DNA from: Bacteroidales bacterium
Lineage (GTDB): Bacteria; Bacteroidota; Bacteroidia; Bacteroidales; VadinHA17
Assembly (NCBI GenBank): GCA_003162595.1
Contig: PMNJ01000286.1
Span: 3,319-9,177, forward strand
DNA: 5,859 nucleotides
Direction: 5' to 3'
The first letter of the stretch is position 1, and every line of letters starts with the position of its first letter. A program made the translations under genes and the position numbers. Positions 1 through 5,859 of the stretch are shown piece by piece. Under the pieces are notes generated by a model. The model made no database searches and was not told where the DNA came from. It saw only the letters and a program-made list of their open reading frames with translations.

Positions 1-854
1 GTAGCTTTATACCGGAAACGTTCTATGAATTTTTCAGTGTCTTCGATCATCTTCTGCTGGTTCCTGTAGGAAGCGGTCTGCTGTTCTCTTCTTTCCTCCC
101 TGAGTATAAGATATTTCGACCATGAAGCTTTGTAGTCGTAAATTCTACCGAGCGAGATTTCAATTGTCCTTTTGGTCACATTATCGAGAAAAGCCCGGTC
201 GTGAGATACGAGAACCACAGCGCCGGAGTAACTGGCAAGAAATGTTTCAAGCCATTGGATTGATTCTATATCAAGGTGGTTGGTAGGTTCGTCAAGGAGA
301 AAAAGAGAAGGCTTCCTGAGAAGGATCTTAGCCAATTCAATACGCATTCTCCATCCGCCGCTTAATTCCTGCGTTGGTCTATCAAAATCTTTTCGTTCAA
401 ACCCCAACCCAAGAAGCGTCACCTCAGCTTCGGCCATATAATTTGTCCCTCCAAGCATTCTGTACCTCTCCTCAATTACCGTCAGATGATCGCAGAGTTT
501 CAGATAATCGGCAGTTTCATAATCCTCTCTTCTTGCAATCTCAGAACTGCAATATTCCATTTCCTCAGAGAGACTGATCAGTTCTGAAAATGCGGTGACA
601 GTCTCATTTATTACAGTTGTTGTGTCGTCAACTTTCATCTGCTGGGGAAGATAACCGATGGTAACCTCTTTCGACATATCAATCTGACCGGAAGTCGGGC
701 TCTGATTACCTGAAATAATCTTAAGCAGTGTTGATTTTCCTGCACCATTTTTCCCGGCCAGTCCAATCCTGTCCTGATCACTTATCAGGAAGGAGATATT
801 AGTTAACAGATCAAAACTGCCAAATGAAACTGAAATATCCTGAACCGAAACCAT
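1..854 (-). CDS. ABC-F family ATPase, N-terminal half (cut by window edge)
   Basis: This is a soluble, translation-associated ABC-F ATPase. Family members bind ribosomes near the E site and relieve stalled states or give antibiotic protection; which of these this one does cannot be told from half a protein. The frame is open for 284 codons from ATG 854-852 to the left edge, so the C-terminal ATPase domain and the stop are missing. The first ABC domain is complete: Walker A GKNGAGKS at residues 34-41, Q-loop near Q71, ABC signature LSGGW at 164-168, Walker B LFLLDEPTNHLD at 184-195, and switch His218. The start of the ABC-F interdomain linker follows, with IERFRYKA near the edge, resembling YheS/YdiF-type proteins. 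There is no transmembrane segment, as expected for ABC-F. The ATG is preceded by an AT-rich stretch without a clear Shine-Dalgarno site and by a Bacteroidota -7 box. It is divergent from the rRNA methyltransferase gene. The family call is very secure; the subfamily is not. Confidence 0.95.
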   Translation of the reverse strand, partial: MVSVQDISVSFGSFDLLTNISFLISDQDRIGLAGKNGAGKSTLLKIISGNQSPTSGQIDMSKEVTIGYLPQQMKVDDTTTVINETVTAFSELISLSEEMEYCSSEIARREDYETADYLKLCDHLTVIEERYRMLGGTNYMAEAEVTLLGLGFERKDFDRPTQELSGGWRMRIELAKILLRKPSLFLLDEPTNHLDIESIQWLETFLASYSGAVVLVSHDRAFLDNVTKRTIEISLGRIYDYKASWSKYLILREERREQQTASYRNQQKMIEDTEKFIERFRYKA

Positions 855-873
855 ACAAATAATTAAATGTCTG

Positions 874-904
874 CAAATATATGAAAAGTATGGCAGTCGG
901 GAAA
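874..904 (-). promoter_or_regulatory. Probable sigma-ABfr promoter of the ABC-F gene
   Basis: On the minus strand, TATATTTG (881 to 874) matches the Bacteroidota -7 consensus TAnnTTTG exactly. A TTTC (904 to 901) lies exactly 19 nt upstream and matches three of four positions of the -33 TTTG box. Transcription would begin around 866-868 and leave a leader of only about a dozen bases before ATG 854. The match is seen in the sequence; promoter activity is inferred. Confidence 0.55.
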
Positions 905-921
905 AGAGATACAATTGCATT

Positions 922-1007
922 TGCCACTAAGACTCCAAGACCCCAAGGTTCACATGTTTAAAAAAATCTTTCTTAGTGCAACTTTGTGCCTTTGTGCCTT
1001 GGTGGCA
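922..1007. repeat. Imperfect palindromic intergenic repeat with 8-bp periodic arms
   Basis: The ends are perfect inverted copies: TGCCAC at 922-927 and GTGGCA at 1002-1007. The arms, roughly 922-954 and 975-1007, remain complementary at about three quarters of positions around a loop that includes a run of A residues. Each arm has an 8-bp internal period. The left arm reads ACTAAGAC, TCCAAGAC, CCCAAGGT (926-949). The right arm reads CTTTGTGC, CTTTGTGC, CTTGGTGG (982-1005). From memory, similar 'CTTTGTGCCTTTGTGGC' palindromes are dispersed in intergenic regions of many Bacteroidota genomes, so this is probably one copy of such a family. It lies between divergent promoters, so it cannot be the terminator of either flanking gene. 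Confidence 0.8.
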
Positions 1008-1113
1008 TATTTCTTTATTGTATTAGAGTGACTATATGTTGTTTTCTGAAAATGTGCTAAATGAAATATCTCTGATATGATGAATTCAGAAACAGAATTC
1101 TCTAAGGAACAGT

Positions 1114-1121
1114 TATATTTG
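1114..1121 (+). promoter_or_regulatory. Probable -7 box of the rRNA methyltransferase gene
   Basis: TATATTTG is an exact match to the Bacteroidota -7 consensus TAnnTTTG. The position expected for the -33 box (1091-1094, AACA) does not match TTTG, so only half of the promoter is visible. Transcription would start near 1128, giving a leader of about 36 nt before the GTG start at 1164. Confidence 0.5.
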
Positions 1122-1163
1122 CCCGTATTTAGTAAGGGTATTTATTAAATTGAAAGAAGAGAA

Positions 1164-2576
1164 GTGGGAAGAAAAAAGGAATTGCCTTTTTTGGAAAAGG
1201 TGTTGATAACTGATATAGGAGCTGAAGGAAATGCACTGGCACGCGTAGATAACCTGGTTGTATTTGTACCTATGCTTATTCCAGGTGATATTGTTGATAT
1301 AAAGGTTATTAGGAAAAGGAAAAAATATCTGGAAGGAAGAGTTGTAAAGTTTCACCAATACTCTCCCGACAGGATTGAACCACGATGCATCCATTTCGGA
1401 ATTTGCGGCGGTTGCAAGTGGCAGCATCTCCCCTATAATCTTCAACTTAAGTATAAGGAAAAGCAGGTGAGGGATAATCTTATCAGGATTGGGAAAATTG
1501 ATATTCCTGAAATCAATCCGATTATTGGATCTTCCGGGATATTCTTGTACAGGAATAAACTGGAATACACATTTTCTGACAAACGATGGCTTACAAAAGA
1601 GGAGGTGGCCTCGGGAGCTAAGTTTGAAAAGGAAGATGCTCTTGGTTTTCATATTCCCGGACTTTTCGATAAGGTTCTTGATATTGAAGAGTGCCATCTT
1701 CAACCTGATCCTTCAAATTCAATCAGAAATGCTGTGAGACAGTATTCACTCGAGAATAATCTGCAGTTTTTTGATTTGCGGGAGCAAAAGGGTTTTCTAA
1801 GGAATATCGTTATCCGTAACTCTCTGGATGGGAAAGTTATGGTTATTGTAGTCTTCTTCCATGATGATTTTGAAAAAAGAAATGGGCTGCTTGATTTCAT
1901 TGCATCAGAATTCCCTCAGGTAAATTCCCTGATGTATGTTATTAATTCCAAAAAAAACGATTCTCTTAATGATCAGGAGCCAATACTTTATAAGGGTGAG
2001 GATCATTTGGTTGAAGAGATGGACGGACTGAAATTCAGAATAGGACCAAAATCTTTTTATCAGACAAATACCAGGCAGGCACTGGAACTTTACCGTATAG
2101 TCAGAGATTTTGCTGAACTTACAGGGAAAGAAATCGTGTATGATCTTTATTCCGGTACAGGAACAATCGCAAATTATATTTCAGCCTTAGCCGGTAAAGT
2201 GATAGGCATCGAGTATGTTGATGAAGCTGTAAAGGATGCAATCATTAATTCGGAAATTAACGGAATCAGTAATACACACTTCTTTGCCGGTGATATGAAA
2301 GATATTCTTTCGGAAGCTTTTTTCGCATCAAACGGCAAGCCGGATGTTATAATTACAGATCCTCCCAGAGCAGGAATGCATGAAGATGTTATAAAAATTA
2401 TTGCAAATGCCAGTCCTGACAGGATTGTTTATGTAAGCTGTAATCCGTCCACTCAATCGCGTGATATACAACTTCTTTCAGATGATTACAATGTAGAACG
2501 GGTACAGCCGGTAGATATGTTTCCCCATACACATCATGTTGAAAATGTAGTTCTTCTTAAGCGAAGAGATCACTAA
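1164..2576 (+). CDS. rlmD: 23S rRNA (uracil-C5)-methyltransferase, RlmD/RumA type
   Basis: This enzyme transfers a methyl group from S-adenosylmethionine to C5 of a uracil in 23S rRNA (U1939 in E. coli RlmD numbering). The 470-residue product has the full family architecture. An N-terminal TRAM RNA-binding domain covers about residues 8-65. [4Fe-4S] ligands follow as C75-x5-C81-x2-C84 plus C177. The SAM-binding methyltransferase domain includes FYQTN (298-302), the glycine-rich loop YDLYSGTGTI (326-335), TDPPRAGM (398-405), the nucleophile Cys426 in SCNPST, and the proposed base Glu460 in HHVEN. The start is GTG at 1164: the in-frame TAA at 1146-1148 blocks further extension, no ATG lies between, and a purine-rich GAAAGAAGAGAA (1152-1163) abuts it. 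The Fe-S motif and length favour RlmD over TrmA. A broader RlmCD-type specificity cannot be excluded from sequence alone. The gene appears intact. Confidence 0.93.
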   Translation: MGRKKELPFLEKVLITDIGAEGNALARVDNLVVFVPMLIPGDIVDIKVIRKRKKYLEGRVVKFHQYSPDRIEPRCIHFGICGGCKWQHLPYNLQLKYKEKQVRDNLIRIGKIDIPEINPIIGSSGIFLYRNKLEYTFSDKRWLTKEEVASGAKFEKEDALGFHIPGLFDKVLDIEECHLQPDPSNSIRNAVRQYSLENNLQFFDLREQKGFLRNIVIRNSLDGKVMVIVVFFHDDFEKRNGLLDFIASEFPQVNSLMYVINSKKNDSLNDQEPILYKGEDHLVEEMDGLKFRIGPKSFYQTNTRQALELYRIVRDFAELTGKEIVYDLYSGTGTIANYISALAGKVIGIEYVDEAVKDAIINSEINGISNTHFFAGDMKDILSEAFFASNGKPDVIITDPPRAGMHEDVIKIIANASPDRIVYVSCNPSTQSRDIQLLSDDYNVERVQPVDMFPHTHHVENVVLLKRRDH

Positions 2577-2614
2577 AAAGTACAGAAGCTGGTAGAACAG
2601 GACTAAAAATGCTG

Positions 2615-2622
2615 TATATTTA
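2615..2622 (+). promoter_or_regulatory. Weak candidate -7 box upstream of the phosphatase
   Basis: TATATTTA differs from TAnnTTTG only at the last base and lies 25 bp before the phosphatase ATG, inside the 71-bp gap after rlmD. No TTTG is seen at the expected -33 position. The gap itself suggests the phosphatase-ATPase pair could have its own promoter, but read-through from rlmD is equally possible, since no terminator hairpin is visible in the gap. Confidence 0.22.
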
Positions 2623-2647
2623 TTGTCTTTATTAATGAGATTCAGGT

Positions 2648-3463
2648 ATGAGCGTCGAAAAGCCAGATAATCCCGACCTGCTTTCATTGCTTCCTAAGAA
2701 GGATACTGATGATCATCTTGCAAGTCTGCGTTATGCACAGATGATACAACATGCCTTAATGCCTGATCCGGCCATACTTAAAGGAAGGCTTAAAGATTTT
2801 TTTATACTTTTTCTTCCTCGAGATATTGTAAGCGGGGATTTCTATTATGCATTCCGGACCCGGCAGAAAATGTGTATAGCTGCAGGTGATTGTACCGGAC
2901 ACGGCGTTCCGGGTGCCCTTATGAGCATTCTGGGAATAAGTTTTTTGAATGAGATCATGCAGTCGGATATCAATTTAAATGCCAACAGGATACTTAACCT
3001 GATGCGTGAGAAGATTATGCAGGCGCTCCACCAGACAGGTAACTCCAATGATGCACAGGATAGCATTGACATAGGATTATGCATCATCGATTATGTCACC
3101 AGGAAATTGCAATATTCCGGTGCCAACAGGCCTCTTATTATGATAAGAAAAGGGGAACTAACTGAATTCAAACCTGATAAAATGACCCTGGGTGTTGCAC
3201 CTGTCAAAGAGGATTCATTTACAAATAATTGCATCGAAACACAACCCAGAGATTCATTTTATCTCTTTTCAGATGGTTTCTCCGATCAGTTCGGTGAAAT
3301 TACAGATAAGAAATTTAAGTACAAGCATTTCAAACGCATAATTCATTCATTTGAAGTGCTTCCAATGTCGCAACAGAAAGAACATCTTGAAAATGCCTTT
3401 AATGAGTGGAAAGGCCAGGCTCAGCAAGTGGATGATGTACTGGTTATTGGTTTCCAATTATAA
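2648..3463 (+). CDS. Stand-alone SpoIIE/PP2C-type serine phosphatase
   Basis: This is a predicted metal-dependent Ser/Thr phosphatase of the SpoIIE/RsbU branch of PP2C. These enzymes typically dephosphorylate STAS-domain anti-anti-sigma factors or similar regulators; the substrate here is unknown. The 271-residue protein is nearly all catalytic domain. Residues about 20-40 (LRYAQMIQHALMP) match the signalling helix that usually links a sensor to the phosphatase. Family motifs follow: RDIVSGDFYY (58-67, Asp64), AGDCTGHGVPGALMS (79-93, Asp81), the 137-148 strand with DSIDIG, SDGFSDQFG (208-216, Asp209) and VDDVLVIG (261-268, Asp262/263). All the metal-binding aspartates I would expect are present, so it should be active. 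There is no signal peptide, membrane segment, GAF, PAS or TPR sensor, unlike most Bacteroidota relatives. The start ATG is preceded by only a short CAGG. It ends 11 bp before the ATPase gene, so co-transcription is likely. Confidence 0.9.
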   Translation: MSVEKPDNPDLLSLLPKKDTDDHLASLRYAQMIQHALMPDPAILKGRLKDFFILFLPRDIVSGDFYYAFRTRQKMCIAAGDCTGHGVPGALMSILGISFLNEIMQSDINLNANRILNLMREKIMQALHQTGNSNDAQDSIDIGLCIIDYVTRKLQYSGANRPLIMIRKGELTEFKPDKMTLGVAPVKEDSFTNNCIETQPRDSFYLFSDGFSDQFGEITDKKFKYKHFKRIIHSFEVLPMSQQKEHLENAFNEWKGQAQQVDDVLVIGFQL

Positions 3464-3474
3464 TTGTTGACATA

Positions 3475-5763
3475 ATGATGAAGCTTAAAGCTTTCAGAAT
3501 AAAAAACTTCAGATCAATTGTTGATACCGGATGGCAGAATATTTCTCCAGACAACATTACATGCCTTATTGGACAGAACGAATCAGGAAAAACATCAGTT
3601 CTGGAGGGACTGAAAGTTTTCTATTCCGGTATTATCTCTGAGGATGTTCTGCGCAGCGACCTTTCTTTACCTGAAGTAAGCTGCCGTTTCACTATCACTG
3701 AAGGATGGTTAATTAAGATTACCGATAACCCGGGAACAGAATTAAAAGAATTGTTATCCGGACTTTCGCATCTTGAGCTTACAAGAAGCTGGATAGCGGA
3801 TCTTTCTTCAGTTATTAATGTAAGTGGAGAGATAAGCCAGTATCTTGATTCACTTGAAGACGCCTGGAGAATATACCTGAATGATGTTACCTTGAAACTG
3901 GAAGAAGAGATGATATCTATCCGGGATATGGAAACATCAGTAGCAAAACTTAATAATGAAGAGTCAGATATCAGATCAAAGCTTGTCCCGGATGAAGTGA
4001 AAGTATTAAGTTTCCGGTTATTCAGGAAGAAACCTGCAGAGGTGGAAAATCAGAAGAATAGTCATTTTCCGGGACTGAAAAATCAGTTAAATGTATTACA
4101 AAAACAAAAGGAGGAGATCAATGAAATTCTTTTGAAAAAACAATTCGTCAAAAAGGCAGGTGAAAAGTGGAAGAATCTTCAGGAAAAGTGCACTCAGATA
4201 GATAATCATCTCAAGGAACTTTCTCTTAAACTGGAAGAGCGCCATCAGAGAATGACACTTCTGATGCGATCTATCGAAGATGATCCCGATGCTGAATGGA
4301 AAGAAGTTCTGTATGATTACAGGAAGACAAGAGCTGAACGTGAACTCAGGATAGCAGAACTGGACAGCCATATTGCATTTTCAGGGTATATTATTGAAGG
4401 CAGCACCGAAGCTGAAGCTGAAAATAAGGTTTCTGAGATTATTCAGTCATATAAGTCACATTATAATAGTGCTTTCCTGGGTAAAAAATATTTTGAGCAT
4501 TGTCCTGTATTCGAGTTGTTTGAAGACTTTGGAAGTCTGCTGCCTAACAGGATTGATATGGAAGATATTATAAGCGGAAATGAAAATGTGGAAGGCTACA
4601 AGGCGGCCAGAAATTTTCTTTCTCTTGCTCATCTCGATTATTCGTTTTTCCAGCAACCATCAAGCCGTATTCTGAAACAAAAAATCGAAAACATTAATAA
4701 TACCCTTACCCGGAATTTCCATGATTTCTGGCAGCAGTCTATCGGACGGAATAATAAGATTCATATTCAGTTTGAGCTTGAACACTATAATGCATCCTTC
4801 CTGGGCAAGGCAGGTAAACCGTACATTGAATTCTGGATTAAAGATGAAGGTGAACGACTATATCCAAAGCAACGAAGCAGGGGCGTCAGATGGTTTTTAT
4901 CTTTCTATATGGAGTTAATGGCTTCTGCCAATATCAGCGATAAACAGATGGTTCTTCTGGTAGATGAACCGGGAGTAAGCCTTCATGCCAGAGCTCAGGA
5001 GGACGTCCTCAAGGTTTTTGAAAATATTAAGGACAAAATACAGATAATATATACCACACATTCTCCGCATCTTGTTGAGATCAACAAACTGCACAGGGTT
5101 CTTGCAGTCCAGCGCGATGATCTTGACAGTATGAGAAGTACTTCACGGATACTCGATCCCTTGCAGTTATCTTCGGCTTCCCCCGATACACTCACACCCC
5201 TGCAAAATATCCTCGGCAACCCGATGGGAAGTGAGGGATTTTCTTCAAAGAGGTTTAATCTGATTGTAAATGATACCGGATCTTTTTACATGTTAAACGC
5301 AATTATTCTTTTGATGGGATTTAAAGGTAAAATTTGTGTAATACCTTCCACAAATATATCTTCCATTCCATTGTTGTGTAATATTATGATGGGGTGGGGT
5401 ATGGATTTTGCAGTCTTGCTTTTTGAAAATGATGAAGAGATACACATGGCTGAGTATCTGAAGAGTTCAGTTTTTAAAACTGATAGCAATAGGCGGGAAA
5501 TAATTATCAAGATGCCCGGAGCTTTTTTGAATTCTGAAGACATTTTATCAACACTTGATTTTAAGAATCATCTTTTAGAATCAAGAGAGGGAATTCCTGT
5601 ACCGAATTCAGTATATCTCAGGGAAAAAGAACTTCCCAGGAATTTTCTCTTAAGCAGGTTCCTGTCAAATGTAAAAGAGGGAAAGATTAATGCCGCTGAT
5701 TTTGATGAGGAGACCCTTGAGAATTTCAAGCTGATCACCGATCTGCTTGCCGGGTTAAAATAA
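3475..5763 (+). CDS. OLD-like ABC ATPase with coiled coil and degenerate TOPRIM-like C-terminus
   Basis: This is a cytoplasmic AAA/ABC-type ATPase of the RecF/OLD superfamily, 762 residues long, with no assigned process. The N-terminal half-domain opens with FRIKNFRSI and Walker A GQNESGKTS (33-41, Lys39). A charged, heptad-like coiled-coil insertion spans about 135-305; it lacks a CxxC zinc hook. The second ATPase half has the OLD-type signature RSRGVRWFLSFY (467-478), Walker B MVLLVDEP (492-499, Asp497/Glu498), D-loop GVSLHARA (500-507) and switch His529 in YTTHSPHL. The ATPase core therefore looks functional. Residues about 594-700 resemble a TOPRIM domain: LIVNDTG at 596-602 occupies the place of the usual VEG motif, FENDEE (650-655) the DxD place, and NSEDIL (686-691) a later acidic motif. 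The first catalytic Glu is Asn599. The start is ATG 3475; ATG 3478 is equally possible, with no Shine-Dalgarno site to decide. It probably forms an operon with the upstream phosphatase. The architecture call is strong; nuclease activity is doubtful. Confidence 0.85.
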   Translation: MMKLKAFRIKNFRSIVDTGWQNISPDNITCLIGQNESGKTSVLEGLKVFYSGIISEDVLRSDLSLPEVSCRFTITEGWLIKITDNPGTELKELLSGLSHLELTRSWIADLSSVINVSGEISQYLDSLEDAWRIYLNDVTLKLEEEMISIRDMETSVAKLNNEESDIRSKLVPDEVKVLSFRLFRKKPAEVENQKNSHFPGLKNQLNVLQKQKEEINEILLKKQFVKKAGEKWKNLQEKCTQIDNHLKELSLKLEERHQRMTLLMRSIEDDPDAEWKEVLYDYRKTRAERELRIAELDSHIAFSGYIIEGSTEAEAENKVSEIIQSYKSHYNSAFLGKKYFEHCPVFELFEDFGSLLPNRIDMEDIISGNENVEGYKAARNFLSLAHLDYSFFQQPSSRILKQKIENINNTLTRNFHDFWQQSIGRNNKIHIQFELEHYNASFLGKAGKPYIEFWIKDEGERLYPKQRSRGVRWFLSFYMELMASANISDKQMVLLVDEPGVSLHARAQEDVLKVFENIKDKIQIIYTTHSPHLVEINKLHRVLAVQRDDLDSMRSTSRILDPLQLSSASPDTLTPLQNILGNPMGSEGFSSKRFNLIVNDTGSFYMLNAIILLMGFKGKICVIPSTNISSIPLLCNIMMGWGMDFAVLLFENDEEIHMAEYLKSSVFKTDSNRREIIIKMPGAFLNSEDILSTLDFKNHLLESREGIPVPNSVYLREKELPRNFLLSRFLSNVKEGKINAADFDEETLENFKLITDLLAGLK

Positions 5764-5776
5764 AATTTTGATTTAT

Positions 5777-5807
5777 TTTGCACTTTATGCTTGTTTTCCT
5801 ACTTTTG
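5777..5807 (+). promoter_or_regulatory. Near-consensus Bacteroidota promoter for the tRNA gene
   Basis: A TTTG -33 box (5777-5780), a spacer of exactly 19 bases and a TACTTTTG -7 box (5800-5807) together reproduce the sigma-ABfr consensus TTTG-N19-TAnnTTTG without mismatch. The predicted transcription start near 5814-5816 leaves about 25 bases before the mature tRNA 5' end. The -33 box begins 14 bp after the stop codon of the ATPase gene, and no terminator is visible between them. Confidence 0.8.
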
Positions 5808-5838
5808 TCGCGCTCCGTAAGTCATGAAATATAATTTT

Positions 5839-5859
5839 GGAGAGATGGGTGAGTGGCTT
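5839..5859 (+). tRNA. Probable tRNA-Ser, 5' end only (cut by window edge)
   Basis: The last 21 bases fit the 5' part of a class II bacterial tRNA. An acceptor strand GGAGAGA is followed by T8, a GGTGAGTGG D-arm with A14 in place, and the G18G19 pair. GGAGAG starts followed by this D-arm are typical of tRNA-Ser. The anticodon, long variable arm and 3' end lie outside the window, so the isoacceptor cannot be given. The strong upstream promoter supports a stable RNA gene here. Confidence 0.72.

Larger units (their letters stand above)
855..1163. other. Divergent intergenic region (309 bp)
   Basis: This is the spacer between the divergently transcribed ABC-F ATPase and rRNA methyltransferase genes. 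It contains an outward -7 box for each gene (874-881 minus, 1114-1121 plus) and a long imperfect palindrome (922-1007). The AT-rich stretch 1009-1076 shows no recognisable feature. I see no convincing protein-coding gene; a 23-codon ORF at 1077-1148 overlaps the proposed promoter and is probably chance. Confidence 0.8.

Noticed and set aside
374..577. 67-codon plus-strand open frame
   Set aside because: It is antisense to the ABC-F gene, whose motifs are continuous through this stretch.
922..1007. Palindrome considered as a rho-independent terminator or a CRISPR repeat
   Set aside because: The flanking genes are divergent, so neither is read into it as its 3' end. The 8-bp units are contiguous with no spacers, excluding a CRISPR array.
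1077..1148. 23-codon ORF starting ATGATG, in frame with rlmD and ending at TAA just before its GTG
   Set aside because: It contains the best -7 box for rlmD, has no clear ribosome-binding site and encodes nothing recognisable. A leader peptide or a lost longer N-terminus is possible but unsupported; rlmD is complete from GTG 1164.
1113..1703. 196-codon minus-strand open frame
   Set aside because: It lies antisense to the well-supported methyltransferase gene and its product shows no recognisable domain. It is a shadow of the real coding frame.
2577..2647. Possible terminator between rlmD and the phosphatase
   Set aside because: I could find no GC-rich stem followed by a T-run in these 71 bases.
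3466..3480. TTGACATAATG-like string resembling sigma70 -35/-10 elements before the ATPase gene
   Set aside because: The elements overlap the start codons with no usable spacing, and Bacteroidota promoters do not follow that consensus. Co-transcription with the phosphatase is simpler.
3877..4389. Coiled-coil ATPase considered as an SMC/Rad50 protein
   Set aside because: The coiled coil is too short, there is no CxxC zinc hook, and the signature (RSRGVRW) plus the TOPRIM-like tail fit OLD-type ATPases better.

Overview
The window looks like a chromosomal segment from a member of the Bacteroidota. The main evidence is three matches to the Bacteroidota sigma-ABfr -7 box (TAnnTTTG). One of them, in front of a tRNA gene, also has a TTTG -33 box at the exact 19-nt spacing. 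The lack of strong Shine-Dalgarno sites, the AT-rich sequence and the protein flavour of the four coding regions agree with this. It carries ordinary housekeeping functions plus one less ordinary two-gene unit.

Layout. Positions 1-854 (minus strand) hold the N-terminal half of an ABC-F ATPase that runs off the left edge. Positions 855-1163 are a divergent intergenic region. It has outward promoters on both sides and an 86-bp imperfect palindrome (922-1007) whose arms are built from 8-bp repeats. Positions 1164-2576 (plus) encode an RlmD/RumA-type 23S rRNA m5U methyltransferase with its [4Fe-4S] cysteines and catalytic residues. After 71 bp, positions 2648-3463 encode a stand-alone SpoIIE/PP2C-type serine phosphatase. 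Eleven bases later, positions 3475-5763 encode a 762-residue OLD-like ABC ATPase with a coiled-coil insertion and a C-terminal TOPRIM-like region. A near-consensus promoter follows (5777-5807), then the first 21 bases of a probable tRNA-Ser at the right edge (5839-5859).

How the genes fit together. The ABC-F protein, RlmD and tRNA-Ser are all translation related but are separately transcribed. The phosphatase and the OLD-like ATPase are tightly spaced and probably co-transcribed, which makes them the most interesting pair here. The phosphatase has lost (or never had) the sensor domain usual for its family. The ATPase keeps an intact ATPase core, but its TOPRIM-like region has Asn where nucleases of this class have the first catalytic Glu. 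A regulatory or defence role is possible but is inference; no known defence partner such as a UvrD-type helicase lies in the window.
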